A stretch of DNA of 64,000 bases, taken from assembly GCF_002910915.1 (NCBI RefSeq), contig NZ_NEUF01000194.1, positions 34,514 through 98,513 of the forward strand, written 5' to 3'. Every line of letters begins with the position of its first letter. Positions within the stretch are counted from its first letter, which is position 1. Positions 27,815-36,429 of the stretch are shown here, in pieces. This DNA comes from Streptomyces sp. SM10. Lineage in GTDB: Bacteria; Actinomycetota; Actinomycetes; Streptomycetales; Streptomycetaceae. Below the pieces are notes generated by a model that saw only the letters and a program-made list of their open reading frames with translations, searched no databases and was not told where the DNA came from. Made by a program: the position numbers and the translations under genes.

Positions 27815-29332
27815 CTACACCAGCCGGATCATGTTCCAGGACATCGGCGCCAGCACGGCCTTCAGGGTGCCGTCGGCGAGCTCGGTGCCCTCGGCCGCGT
27901 GCGGGAGCACCCGCTCGGGCTCGGCGAGGGTGTTGCGCGCCTCCGGGTCGGCGTCGGCGATGACCAGGTGCTCGGCCACCCGGCCCAGGTCCAGCCCCGG
28001 CAGGGCGACTTCGAGCGGCAGTTCGGCGTCCTGGCTCCGGTTCACGGCGAAGACCGTGACGGCCCCCGTCCCCGGGTCCCGCACGGCGGTGGCGTGCAGC
28101 AGGTCGGCCTCGCCGTACTTCGCCGTCGGGTAGGTGGGCGAGTCCACCCGTACGTCCAGGACCTGGCCCCGCCCGTACCGCGCGGCCTGCGCGAAGGGGA
28201 AGAAGGTCGTCTGCCGCCAGGCGGGCCCGCCGGGCTCGGTCATGATCGGCGCGATGACGTTGACCAGCTGGGCGAGACAGGCGACGGCCACCCGGTCCGC
28301 GTGACGCAGCAGGGCGATGAGCAGGCTTCCGAAGACGACGGCGTCGGTGACGGTGTAGTTGTCCTCCAGCAGCCGGGGCGCCTCGGGCCAGTCGAGCGGA
28401 TTCTCCTCCGTCTCCTGCTGGAAGCGCTTCTGGTACCAGACGTTCCACTCGTCGAAGGAGAGGTTGATCCTCTTCGTGGACTTGAGCCGCGCTCCCACGT
28501 GGTCGCAGGTCGCGACGACGCTCTCGATGAAGGACTCCATGTCGACGGCCGAGGCCAGGAAGGAGTCGCGGTCGCCGTCGGTCTCCTCGTAATAGGCGTG
28601 CAGCGAGACGTGGTCGACGAGGTCGTACGTCTCGGCGAGGACCGTCGCCTCCCAGGCCGCGAAGGTCTCCATGGCACGGCTGGAGGACCCGCAGGCGACG
28701 AGCTGTACGGACGGGTCGATCTGGCGCATCGCACGGGCCGTCTCGGCCGCGAGCCGGCCGTACTCCTCGGCGGTCTTGTGGCCGGTCTGCCAGGGGCCGT
28801 CCATCTCGTTGCCCAGGCACCACAGCCTGATCCCGAAGGGGTCCTTGTCGCCGTGGGCGGCGCGGAGGTCGGAGAGCGCGGTACCGGACGGGTGGTTGGC
28901 GTACTCCTGGAGCTGGATGGCCTCCTGGACGCCGCGGGTGCCGAGGTTGACCGCGAGCATCGGTTGGGCCTCCGGGCCGACCTTCCTGAGGAAGGCCATG
29001 TACTCGGAGAGGCCGAAACGATTCGTCTCGGTGGAACGCCAGGCGAGGTCGAGACGGCGGGGGCGCTCGTCGACGGGGCCGACGCCGTCCTCCCAGCGGT
29101 AGCCGGAGACGAAGTTACCGCCGGGGTAGCGGATGACGGTGACGCCGAGTTCGCGGACGAGATCCAGCACGTCGGTGCGCAGTCCGGCCTCGTCGGCCGA
29201 GGGGTGGCCGGGTTCGAGTATCCCGTCGTAGACACAGCGGCCGAGGTGCTCGACGAAGGAGCCGAAGAGCCGTGGGTCGACGTCGCCGACGGTGAAGGCA
29301 GGGTCGAGGGTGAAGCGCGCGGTACGGGTCAT
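27815..29332 (-). CDS. abfA: Alpha-N-arabinofuranosidase, GH51
   Basis: The enzyme removes terminal alpha-L-arabinofuranosyl groups from arabinan or arabinoxylan oligosaccharides. The 505-residue protein has no signal peptide, so it works inside the cell on imported oligosaccharides. RYPGGNFVSGYRWEDGVGP is the GH51 start-of-barrel signature. The acid/base is Glu at about 176 in LGNEMDGPW and the nucleophile is Glu at about 295 in SFDEWNVWY. A C-terminal beta-sandwich follows and ends PMSWNMIRLV. It fits the ABC importer and mutarotase upstream. Its start is 15 bases from a site matching the operators of the dehydratase and U32-like genes. Confidence 0.95.
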   Translation of the reverse strand: MTRTARFTLDPAFTVGDVDPRLFGSFVEHLGRCVYDGILEPGHPSADEAGLRTDVLDLVRELGVTVIRYPGGNFVSGYRWEDGVGPVDERPRRLDLAWRSTETNRFGLSEYMAFLRKVGPEAQPMLAVNLGTRGVQEAIQLQEYANHPSGTALSDLRAAHGDKDPFGIRLWCLGNEMDGPWQTGHKTAEEYGRLAAETARAMRQIDPSVQLVACGSSSRAMETFAAWEATVLAETYDLVDHVSLHAYYEETDGDRDSFLASAVDMESFIESVVATCDHVGARLKSTKRINLSFDEWNVWYQKRFQQETEENPLDWPEAPRLLEDNYTVTDAVVFGSLLIALLRHADRVAVACLAQLVNVIAPIMTEPGGPAWRQTTFFPFAQAARYGRGQVLDVRVDSPTYPTAKYGEADLLHATAVRDPGTGAVTVFAVNRSQDAELPLEVALPGLDLGRVAEHLVIADADPEARNTLAEPERVLPHAAEGTELADGTLKAVLAPMSWNMIRLV

Positions 29333-29346
29333 GGCTTCCTTACTCG

Positions 29347-29360
29347 TTCGATATGCCGAA
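29347..29360. promoter_or_regulatory. Candidate operator before the arabinofuranosidase gene
   Basis: TTCGATATGCCGAA, read on either strand, matches the CGAAATACCGAA core found at 18181-18209 and 20481-20496 at ten of twelve positions. It sits at the same distance from the start codon (15 bases). It is an imperfect palindrome. Confidence 0.45.
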
Positions 29361-29455
29361 TGCTGCTCGTAACCTCGAACGGGACCGTAGAGTTCCGCCT
29401 CCGCGGCCGTCAATGCCCGTGCGCGCGCCTTTTGCGGAGCCGCGCGGGCGCACGG

Positions 29456-29495
29456 CCGAGGGCCGCACCCCCATGTGACGGGATGCGGCCCTCGG
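29456..29495. terminator. Hairpin downstream of ohr
   Basis: A perfect 12-bp stem (CCGAGGGCCGCA and its complement) with a 16-nt loop lies 22 bases after the ohr stop on the minus strand. The long loop is slightly unusual, but the position fits a terminator. Confidence 0.65.
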
Positions 29496-29517
29496 TCGTA
29501 CGCGATCGGGTGCGGTC

Positions 29518-29946
29518 TCAGGCGACCGACAGCTCGACCTTGATGTTGCCCCGGGTGGCGTTCGAGTACGGGCACACCTGATGCGCCTTCTCGACGAGCG
29601 CCTGGGCGGTGGCCGTGTCGACGTTCGGGATGGAGGCGCTGATCGCGACCTCCAGGCCGAAGCCGCCCGCCTCGGTCTTGCCGATGGAGACCGAAGCGGT
29701 CACCGTCGAACCGGAGATGTCGGCCTTCTCCTGGCGGGCGACCACACCGAGCGCGCCCTGGAAGCAGGCGCTGTAGCCCGCCGCGAAGAGCTGCTCGGGG
29801 TTGGTGCCCGCGCCGCTGCCGCCCATCACCTTCGGCGGGTTGACGACGACGTCGAGGTTGCCGTCGTCGGAGGAGACGCGGCCGTCGCGGCCGTTCTCGG
29901 CGGTGGCGACGGCGGTGTAGGCGACGTCGATGTTCTGGATGGTCAT
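29518..29946 (-). CDS. ohr: Organic hydroperoxide resistance protein (Ohr/OsmC family)
   Basis: Ohr reduces organic and lipid hydroperoxides with a Cys pair. The 142-residue protein has the reactive Cys at about 61 in GYSACFQGAL and the resolving Cys at about 125 in HQVCPYSNATRGN, the exact Ohr spacing. NPEQLFAAGYSACF is the family signature. ATG 29946 follows a GGAGGAA sequence, while the frame continues upstream without a ribosome-binding site. The usual OhrR partner is not adjacent, but a MarR-family gene lies 1.3 kb away, divergent from a reductase. Confidence 0.95.
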   Translation of the reverse strand: MTIQNIDVAYTAVATAENGRDGRVSSDDGNLDVVVNPPKVMGGSGAGTNPEQLFAAGYSACFQGALGVVARQEKADISGSTVTASVSIGKTEAGGFGLEVAISASIPNVDTATAQALVEKAHQVCPYSNATRGNIKVELSVA

Positions 29947-30149
29947 GCGGGTGATTCCTCCTGCTGATGCGCCGCGACTCGCGCCCACGACCGCGACGGC
30001 CTTGGCCCGAGCCTAACCGGTGGCCTCCCGGGCACTCCGATCGCCCGCCGTCCGGGACTCCGGCAGGCCGTACGTCCGGCCGGCCTCGGACCACGAAGGG
30101 CGGTGGCGCCCGCCGGGGCCGTGACGGCCCCGGCGGCTGCCGGATCCGC

Positions 30150-31169
30150 TCAGGCGTCCAGCGAGACGATCATCTTGCCGGTGTTCTCGCCGCGCAGCAG
30201 GCCGACGAACGCGTCGTAGGCGTGCTCGATGCCCTGGACCTTCGTCTCGTTGTACTTGAGCTCGCCCGAGGCCAGCCAGCCGGCCACGTCCTGGACGAAC
30301 TGCGGCTGGAGCGCGGCGTGGTCGCCGACGAGGATGCCCTGGAGGCGCAGCCGCTTGCCGATGACGAGGGCGAGGTTGCGCGGCCCCGGGGCGGGCTCCG
30401 TGGCGTTGTACTGGGCGATCATTCCGCAGATGGTGGCGCGGCCGTGGACGTTGAGCGCGGAGATCGCGGCCTCCAGGTGCTCACCGCCGACGTTGTCGAA
30501 GTAGACGTCGATGCCGTCGGGGGCGGCCTCGGCGAGCTGCTCCCGGACGGGGCCGTTCTTGTAGTTGAAGGCCGCGTCGAAGCCGTACTCCTCGACGAGG
30601 AGCTTGACCTTCTCGTCGGATCCCGCCGAGCCGATGACGCGGGAGGCACCCTTGATCTTCGCCATCTGACCGACCTGGCTGCCGACCGCGCCGGCCGCGC
30701 CGGAGACGAAGACGGCGTCGCCCTCCTTGAAGGAGGCGACCTCGAACAGCCCGGCGTAGGCGGTGAGTCCGGGCATGCCGAGCACGCCGAGGTAGGACGA
30801 GAGCGGGGCGATCGAGCCGTCGACCTTGACCGCGTGCTTGGCGGGGACGTCGGCGTACTCGCGCCAGCCGAGGCCGTGCAGGACGTGGTCTCCGACGGCG
30901 AAGCCCTCGGCGTTCGACGCGACGACCTCGCCGACCGCGCCGCCGTCCATGGGGTGGTCGAGCTTGAAGGGCGGGGTGTAGGACTTCACGTCGTTCATCC
31001 GGCCGCGCATGTAGGGGTCGACCGAGAAGTGGAGGTTGCGGACGAGGACACGGCCCTCACCGGGAGCCGTCACCGGCGCCTCGCGCAGGGCGAAGTCCGT
31101 GGCCGCGGGCCAGCCGTGGGGACGGGCTACGAGGTGCCATTCGCGGCTGGACGTGGGAAGTGCGGACAT
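30150..31169 (-). CDS. NADP-dependent zinc-free MDR oxidoreductase (CurA/LTB4DH type)
   Basis: The 339-residue protein begins at ATG 31169 after GAGGAG. YMRGRMNDVKSYTPPF and HVLHGLGWREYA are typical of the prostaglandin-reductase/CurA group that reduces alpha,beta-unsaturated ketones with NADPH. GMPGLTAYAGLFEVASFKEGD and the dinucleotide motif SGAAGAVGSQVGQMAK follow. There are no zinc ligands. DNVGGEHLEAAI and ILVGDHAA are also conserved. It is divergent from a MarR regulator with a candidate operator between them. The expected role is detoxifying reactive enones or quinones under control of that regulator. Confidence 0.93.
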   Translation of the reverse strand: MSALPTSSREWHLVARPHGWPAATDFALREAPVTAPGEGRVLVRNLHFSVDPYMRGRMNDVKSYTPPFKLDHPMDGGAVGEVVASNAEGFAVGDHVLHGLGWREYADVPAKHAVKVDGSIAPLSSYLGVLGMPGLTAYAGLFEVASFKEGDAVFVSGAAGAVGSQVGQMAKIKGASRVIGSAGSDEKVKLLVEEYGFDAAFNYKNGPVREQLAEAAPDGIDVYFDNVGGEHLEAAISALNVHGRATICGMIAQYNATEPAPGPRNLALVIGKRLRLQGILVGDHAALQPQFVQDVAGWLASGELKYNETKVQGIEHAYDAFVGLLRGENTGKMIVSLDA

Positions 31170-31247
31170 GGGCTCGGGTCTCCTCGATGTCGTGCCGGGG
31201 GAAGCGGGAAAAGCTTCAGTACATGAAACAACCATGCGTCCAGATAT

Positions 31248-31264
31248 TTCACCTTGTCAAGTAA
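31248..31264. promoter_or_regulatory. Candidate MarR operator in the divergent region
   Basis: TTCACCTTGTCAAGTAA is an imperfect inverted repeat whose centre CTTGTCAAG matches many MarR-type sites in Streptomyces. It overlaps TTGACA read on the minus strand, a likely -35 of the reductase gene, and lies 19 bases from the marR start. Confidence 0.55.
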
Positions 31265-31282
31265 TTCGGTACGCTGGGTGTC

Positions 31283-31720
31283 ATGGCCACCTCGCGCACC
31301 GACCCGCTGACCCTCGATGTCATCCAGCTCATCGGCGGGGTCGTGGCGCGCTACCACGAGGAGTACGACCGGGCCGCGTCCGCGCACGCGCTGACCGGCG
31401 CCCAGGCCAGGGTTCTCGGACTGCTCTCGCTGGAGCCGATGCCCATGCGCAAGGTTGCCCGGAAACTGAAGTGCGAACCGTCCAACATCACGGGCATAGT
31501 CGACCGGCTGGAGCTTCGTGGCCTGGTGGAACGCCGCCCGGACCCGGCCGACCGGCGCGTGAAGCTCGCCGCCCCGACCGAGGAGGGCGTCCGGACGGCC
31601 CGGCAGCTGCGGGACGCGCTGGACTTCGCCCGGGAGCCGCTCGCCGAGCTGTCGGAGGCCGAGCGGACAGTGCTGCGCGACCTGCTGCGCCGGATGCTCG
31701 GCGAGGACGACAACGCCTAG
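31283..31720 (+). CDS. MarR-family transcriptional regulator
   Basis: This 145-residue protein has a winged-helix DNA-binding domain: LTGAQARVLGLLSLEPMPMR, then the recognition helix CEPSNITGIVDRLE, then the wing LVERRPDPADRRVKLAAPTEEG. The last is the characteristic MarR DPxDRR motif. Flanking helices at both ends form the dimer. It most likely represses the divergent reductase gene and itself through the 17-bp site between them and is released by a phenolic or electrophilic compound. There are no redox cysteines of the OhrR type near the N-terminus, so it is probably not a peroxide sensor. Confidence 0.93.
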   Translation: MATSRTDPLTLDVIQLIGGVVARYHEEYDRAASAHALTGAQARVLGLLSLEPMPMRKVARKLKCEPSNITGIVDRLELRGLVERRPDPADRRVKLAAPTEEGVRTARQLRDALDFAREPLAELSEAERTVLRDLLRRMLGEDDNA

Positions 31721-31733
31721 AACGTCTGCCGCG

Positions 31734-32429
31734 TCAGAAGCAGAAGATCCACAAGTGACAGGTCTCCGTCGGCGACGGAGTGGGCGCCGGAACGTCCGAC
31801 GGCTCCGGCGGGGTCGGGTCCGCGGTCGGACTCCCGGAGCCCGAGGGCTCGGCCGGCGCTTCCGTTTCCTCCGGGTCACCGGACTCGGAGGCGGACGGAG
31901 AGACCTCCCCGGGGGCGGACGGCGACGGGGGCACTCCGGGCGCCGTGGTGCTGCGGGCCGGACCACTCGTCGCGGTCGCGGAGTGGGAATCGGTGACCGG
32001 GACGACGGTGGGCACCTCCACCGGGCCGGGATCGTCGGGCTCCGTGCTGGACGGCGCGGACGGGACAGGCTCCGTGGCGGAGGACGTGGCCTCGCTCACG
32101 TACTCCGAGGCGCCGCTGCCCCCGTCGGGCTCCAGTGCCAGCTCGGCAAGGCTCAGCGCCCCCAGCGCCAGCACCACGCCCACGGCCGTCAGCAGCAGCG
32201 CACGCCCCCGCCTCCGGTGGGTACGGCGCCCCCGCCTGCGGGATGCGCCCCGGGCACGGCGGCGGTGACCTGCGGCCCCGGAGGCGTCCAGGGTCTCGCC
32301 GGGGGGTTCCGGCTCACGGCCGGCGTGGTCAGCGACGGCGTAGGGGGCCAGCGCGTCGGCGGGGGTCCCGCAACCGGCGCAGGCCAGCGCCCCGTTGAGG
32401 TGCCGTTGGCACGGGTGGCAGTAATCCAT
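31734..32429 (-). CDS. SCO2400-family protein with zinc-ribbon start and single membrane helix
   Basis: The 231-residue protein opens with two CxxC pairs (YCHPCQRHLN and ACAGCGT), a probable zinc ribbon in the cytoplasm. A strongly basic stretch (about residues 55-75) precedes one transmembrane helix (LLLTAVGVVLALGALSLAELAL). The remaining 130 residues are a Pro/Ser/Thr/Glu-rich extracellular tail that ends in a short hydrophobic CHLWIFCF with two cysteines. This layout fits the family named after S. coelicolor SCO2400. No function is known. It is convergent with marR, the two stops being only 13 bases apart. Confidence 0.8.
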   Translation of the reverse strand: MDYCHPCQRHLNGALACAGCGTPADALAPYAVADHAGREPEPPGETLDASGAAGHRRRARGASRRRGRRTHRRRGRALLLTAVGVVLALGALSLAELALEPDGGSGASEYVSEATSSATEPVPSAPSSTEPDDPGPVEVPTVVPVTDSHSATATSGPARSTTAPGVPPSPSAPGEVSPSASESGDPEETEAPAEPSGSGSPTADPTPPEPSDVPAPTPSPTETCHLWIFCF

Positions 32430-32550
32430 GGCGCCCGCAGACTAGACGCGCCAGGAACAGCTCAGGAAGGCGCACAGGTGAGGATCCTGTGTGGAATCAG
32501 GAACTCCGGGGCCGCCGCCCCGATCGCCGCCCGCGCGGCAGGATGGGGTC

Positions 32551-33123
32551 ATGACCGCTCCCGCCCCGTTCGGGCCGCTCCAGTTCCAGCTCGTCCTGCT
32601 GCGCCGGATGGCCGACCACCAGCCGGACCTCGTCGAGGACGCCCGTCATGAACTGAGCGCCTCCCTCGCCGAGATGAGGGAGGCGAACCGGCGCTGGCAG
32701 GCCATGCTGCGCGCGCCGCGCGGCCGGGGCGCGCTGCGCCGCTACCGCTCCGTCCTGGGCGCGCCCGAGTCGTCCGTACGCCGCACGGTCGGCGATCTGG
32801 AGTGCGACGCGCTGCTGTGGCCGCTGCCCCTCTGGCCGGACCTGCGCTTCGAGGTCATGGCGGGTCCCGGCGGAGCCGTGTGGAACGAGTGGCTGGTGCG
32901 GGCCCCCGGTGCACCGGGCCCCGTGCTGGACACGGCCGCCGACCTGACCCCGTGGTCCTGCACCGTGAACGAGGTGGCCAGGGCCTTCACCCCCGCCCGC
33001 CCCATGGAGGGCAGCGCGCCGACCCGCTGGGCGCTGGCCTTCACCGACCCGGCGGACGGCGGTCCCCGCGTCGCCGAGTTCACCTGGGGACTGTTCCAGA
33101 GGCTGCTGCCCGGCGGCGCCTGA
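32551..33123 (+). CDS. Hypothetical protein, Streptomyces type
   Basis: This 190-residue protein starts at ATG 32551. It reads as a compact soluble domain: FGPLQFQLVLLRRMADHQPD, a helical arginine-rich part with RRWQAMLRAPRGRGALRRYR, then a beta-rich half with FEVMAGPGGAVWNEWLVR and WALAFTDPADGG. There is no signal peptide or membrane helix. I do not recognise the family. Good codon use and a plausible start support a real gene. It is followed after about 180 bases by the mbl-like gene. Confidence 0.7.
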   Translation: MTAPAPFGPLQFQLVLLRRMADHQPDLVEDARHELSASLAEMREANRRWQAMLRAPRGRGALRRYRSVLGAPESSVRRTVGDLECDALLWPLPLWPDLRFEVMAGPGGAVWNEWLVRAPGAPGPVLDTAADLTPWSCTVNEVARAFTPARPMEGSAPTRWALAFTDPADGGPRVAEFTWGLFQRLLPGGA

Positions 33124-33301
33124 GATCTGTCGCAGCATTCCCGGCGGCTGCTTCCCGACGACGCCCGGCATCTGTCGCGCCGTCAGCTCCGGGTCCCCCC
33201 TACGGCTCACCCAGCGCGCGCCCCTCCCGCCCCGGCGCGACGATGCGAGGAGAGCCGGCTGCCGCCGGTACCCCCCGTCAGCGCTCTCGGGAGACCCTGC
33301 C

Positions 33302-34339
33302 GTGACCGTCAGTCTCGAACAGTTGCGCCGTTGCCATGTAGCCGTCGATCTCGGGGCCGCGAGGACCCGTGTGTACATCAAGGGAGTGGGGCTCGTCGTC
33401 GACGAGCCCAGTGTCGCCGCCGTGAACACGCGCACCGGCTCGCTCATCGCGGTCGGCGCGCTCGCCGAACAGATGACCGGCCGTACGCCCGCGTACATCC
33501 GGGTGGCCCGCCCGGTCTCCGGCGGAACCGTCGTCGACATCGACATGGCCCAGCGCATGCTGCGCCACCTGCTCGGCGAGAAGCTCCGCCGCCAGCTGCG
33601 CCGGAAGCCCCGGCTGCGCGCCGCCGCCTGCGTCCCGCACGACGCCGATCCGCTGGCCCAGCGGGCGGCCGTCGAGACCCTCGTGGGGCTCGGTGCGCGG
33701 CGGGTGGAGCTGGTCGACACCCTCATCGCGGCCGCCATCGGCTGCGGGCTGCCGGTGGAGCAGCCGACCGCCACCATGATCATGGTGTGCGGGGCGGCCA
33801 CCACCCAGATCGCCGTGCTCTCGCTCGGCTCGATCGTGACGGCCGTACGCATCCCGATCGGCGGCGAGGCCATCGACCACGCGATCATCCAGCACCTGCG
33901 CCAGCACCATGAGCTGATGCTGCCCAGCCAGTCCGTACGCCCGCTGCAGCTGGCGCTGCGCGGCAACGGCCTCACACTCAAAGGCCCCGCGGTGACGGAG
34001 ATCCACGGCCGTGACGTGGCCACGGGCCTGGCCCGGTCGGTCCAGGTCGACACCGCCGCCGTGCGCCAGGCGATCCACACCCCGCTGACCGCGGTGCTCG
34101 ACGGACTCGGCAAGGTGCTGCGCGACTGCCCGCCCGACCTGGTGGCCGACATCGCGGACTCCGGGATCATGATGGTCGGCGGCAGCGCCCTGCTGCCGGG
34201 ACTCGACCAGATGCTGCGCGACGCGACGGGCGTGCCGGTGCACATCGCCGAGCGGCCCGACGTGTGCTCGGTGCTGGGCCTCGGAGCGATGCTGGACGGC
34301 ACGGTCCAGCCCCTCGTCCTCGCCCCGCTCGTCGGCTGA
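33302..34339 (+). CDS. mbl: MreB-like actin homologue (Mbl type)
   Basis: MreB-like proteins form filaments at the membrane. In Streptomyces, MreB and the divergent Mbl act mainly in spore-wall formation, not in vegetative growth. This 345-residue protein has the phosphate-1 motif AVDLGAARTRVYIKG, the connecting segment VVDEPSVAAVNTRTG, a shortened phosphate-2 region MIMVCGAATTQIAVL, and the adenosine motif GIMMVGGSALLPGLDQML. It is divergent from canonical MreB. For example, the usual DIGGGTT in phosphate-2 reads GAATTQ, so nucleotide hydrolysis may be altered. The size and divergence fit S. coelicolor Mbl (SCO2451). Start GTG 33302. A sensor kinase follows after 17 bases. Confidence 0.85.
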   Translation: MTVSLEQLRRCHVAVDLGAARTRVYIKGVGLVVDEPSVAAVNTRTGSLIAVGALAEQMTGRTPAYIRVARPVSGGTVVDIDMAQRMLRHLLGEKLRRQLRRKPRLRAAACVPHDADPLAQRAAVETLVGLGARRVELVDTLIAAAIGCGLPVEQPTATMIMVCGAATTQIAVLSLGSIVTAVRIPIGGEAIDHAIIQHLRQHHELMLPSQSVRPLQLALRGNGLTLKGPAVTEIHGRDVATGLARSVQVDTAAVRQAIHTPLTAVLDGLGKVLRDCPPDLVADIADSGIMMVGGSALLPGLDQMLRDATGVPVHIAERPDVCSVLGLGAMLDGTVQPLVLAPLVG

Positions 34340-34356
34340 GAGCCGCAGGGCTCCCG

Positions 34357-35856
34357 GTGGCGGGGACGGGTCTGGACCTGCGGGCCACCCTGCAGCACAT
34401 CGTGGACACCGCCACGGCGCTGGCCGGGGCGCACCACGGCGCCCTGGCCCTCCTCCACGGGGAGGACCGCCGTGTCACCGACCTCTTCACGAGCGGAATG
34501 TCCGCCGGTGAGCGGAGCGCCGCGGGTCCGCTCCTGGACGGCCGCACGGGAGCCCTGGGGGTCCTCGTCGACGACGACCAGGCGGTGCGCGTCGACGATC
34601 TGACGGCCGGCCCGCGGAGCGCACCGCCCCCGCCCTTGCAGGTCCGTTCCTTCCTGGGGGCGCCGGTCCGGGTGCACACCGAGGTGCTCGGCGTCCTCTG
34701 CCTCACCGCGCGGGAGCCGGGGCGCTTCACCGACACCGAGCTGGCGCTGCTGCGGCTGCTCGCCTCCCAGGCCGCCGCCGCGATCGGCGGCGCACACCTG
34801 TACGAGGCGGCGCGGCAGCGGGAGCGCTGGATCGAGGGGGCGGCCGCCATCACCCGGGCGCTGCTGGCCGGCGCGGGCACGACGGATGCGCTGACGACCG
34901 TCGCCGAGCGCGCGAGGGTGCTGTCCGGGGCGGTGGCGGGGGTCATCCTCCAGGCGACCCCGGGCGGGGGGATGGAGATCGTCGCCGCCTCCACCCCCGA
35001 CGATCCGGCGGGCCTCGTCGGCACCGCCATCGAGCCTGGCGCCCCCGTCCTGGTCCAGCTGCTGGGCGGCGAGGACGTGCTCATCGAGGACTCCGCGACG
35101 GACGAACGGATGACGACGCCGGTACGGTCACGGTTCGGCCCCAGCATGATGCTGCCCCTGCAGAGCGGGGGCAGGCTCATCGGCACGCTCGCGCTGCCCC
35201 GCCGGCGCGGCGACGCCCCGTACACGGAGACGGACCGGCTGCTCGCGTCCCAGTTCGCCTCCCAGGCCGCACTGGCCCTGGTGATGGCCGACGCGCAGCA
35301 CTACCGGGAGCAGCTCGCGGTCTACGAGGACCGCGACCGCATCGCCCGTGACCTGCACGACCTCGTCGTACAGCGGCTGTTCGCGACGGAGATGATGCTG
35401 GAGTCGACCCGCCGCAAGGACACGGCGGGTGACAGCGGGACGGCCGAGCTGCTCGCGAGGGCGGTGGACGAACTGGACTCCACCATCCAGGAGGTCAGGA
35501 CGGCGATCTTCGCCCTGCAGCAGCCGCCCGCCGAGGCCCCCACGACGTTCCGCGGCCGGGTACTGCGCGAGACGGGGGGCGCCGCGGCGGTGCTCGGCTT
35601 CCAGCCGTCCGTGCAGTTCACCGGCGCCGTCGACTCCCTGGTGGCGGAGCCCGTGGACGGCGAGCTGCTCGACGTGCTGCGCGGGGCCCTCGCCGCCGCG
35701 CACCGGCGGGAGGGGGTGTCGGCCGTCGAGGTGGAGGTGGACGCGACGGTACGGCTGCCCGACGGGGGTGCGGCGGTGCGGCTCGTGGTCGCGGACGACG
35801 GGCGTGCCGAGGACGGCAGCCGGTCGGCCACCGTCACCTGGCAGGCGCCGCTCTGA
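34357..35856 (+). CDS. GAF-domain sensor histidine kinase with degenerate ATPase domain
   Basis: The 499-residue cytosolic protein has two GAF domains (about residues 5-150 and 165-320), then a HisKA_3 region DRDRIARDLHDLVVQRLFA with the phosphorylatable His, and an EVRTAIFALQQP helix, as in DevS/NarL-type kinases. The C-terminal domain looks damaged. Where an N-box with Asn is expected it reads GALAAAHRREGVSAVEVEV, and after LVVADDG no glycine-rich G2 box remains. It may act as a receiver or partner, not a full kinase. The start at GTG 34357 also trims the first GAF domain; longer starts would overlap mbl. No response regulator gene is adjacent. Confidence 0.82.
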   Translation: MAGTGLDLRATLQHIVDTATALAGAHHGALALLHGEDRRVTDLFTSGMSAGERSAAGPLLDGRTGALGVLVDDDQAVRVDDLTAGPRSAPPPPLQVRSFLGAPVRVHTEVLGVLCLTAREPGRFTDTELALLRLLASQAAAAIGGAHLYEAARQRERWIEGAAAITRALLAGAGTTDALTTVAERARVLSGAVAGVILQATPGGGMEIVAASTPDDPAGLVGTAIEPGAPVLVQLLGGEDVLIEDSATDERMTTPVRSRFGPSMMLPLQSGGRLIGTLALPRRRGDAPYTETDRLLASQFASQAALALVMADAQHYREQLAVYEDRDRIARDLHDLVVQRLFATEMMLESTRRKDTAGDSGTAELLARAVDELDSTIQEVRTAIFALQQPPAEAPTTFRGRVLRETGGAAAVLGFQPSVQFTGAVDSLVAEPVDGELLDVLRGALAAAHRREGVSAVEVEVDATVRLPDGGAAVRLVVADDGRAEDGSRSATVTWQAPL

Positions 35857-36265
35857 GCGCGATCCGGGTGTTGGAGTGGGCGACGCCCGCGTCCTTCTTC
35901 AGCCGGCGCAGCAGGGCGTCCAGGGAGCCGGGGTCCGCCGCCGTGGCGCGCACGAGGTAGTCGTGGCCGCCCGTCACGTGCACCACCTCGGTGATGCCGG
36001 GCAGAGTGAGCACCGAGCGTTCGAACTCCTCGTTCGTCGTGTCGAGGCGCAGCGAGACGTCGATGAAGACGACGAGGCCCGAACGGGTGTCGGCGGCCGG
36101 GTCGACAATGACCGTGAAGCCGCGGATCACCCCGTCGCGGCGCATGCGGCGCACACGGTCACCCGCCGCGTTGGCACTGAGCCCCACGCGTACGCCCAGA
36201 TCACGGTACGAGATCCGGGCGTCCTCCTGGAGAATGCCGAGGATCTCTCTGTCCAACCGGTCCAT
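35834..36265 (-). CDS. Lrp/AsnC-family transcriptional regulator
   Basis: This 143-residue protein has an N-terminal HTH (MDRLDREILGILQEDARISY, then LGVRVGLSANAAGDRVRRM) and a C-terminal RAM domain (VTGGHDYLVRATAADPGSLD). These proteins sense amino acids and control amino acid metabolism genes. It normally regulates a neighbouring gene; here the upstream neighbour on the other side is only a NarK scrap. Its last 23 bases overlap the 3' end of the convergent kinase gene, so the two may interfere transcriptionally. Confidence 0.93.
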   Translation of the reverse strand: MDRLDREILGILQEDARISYRDLGVRVGLSANAAGDRVRRMRRDGVIRGFTVIVDPAADTRSGLVVFIDVSLRLDTTNEEFERSVLTLPGITEVVHVTGGHDYLVRATAADPGSLDALLRRLKKDAGVAHSNTRIALRAAPAR

Positions 36266-36429
36266 AACGGCGATTGTCGCAGCACAGGGCCGGAAGCGGC
36301 GGGTGAGCGGCCTCGCGCCGGGCCCCTCGAAGGCCCGGGGCCCATGGGGCGCCTGCGGTCCGACGGCCTTACCCGGATGGCCCAGTCCGCCGCGCCCGGC
36401 CCGGCGCCCGCCCCCGACCGTGCCGTGCG

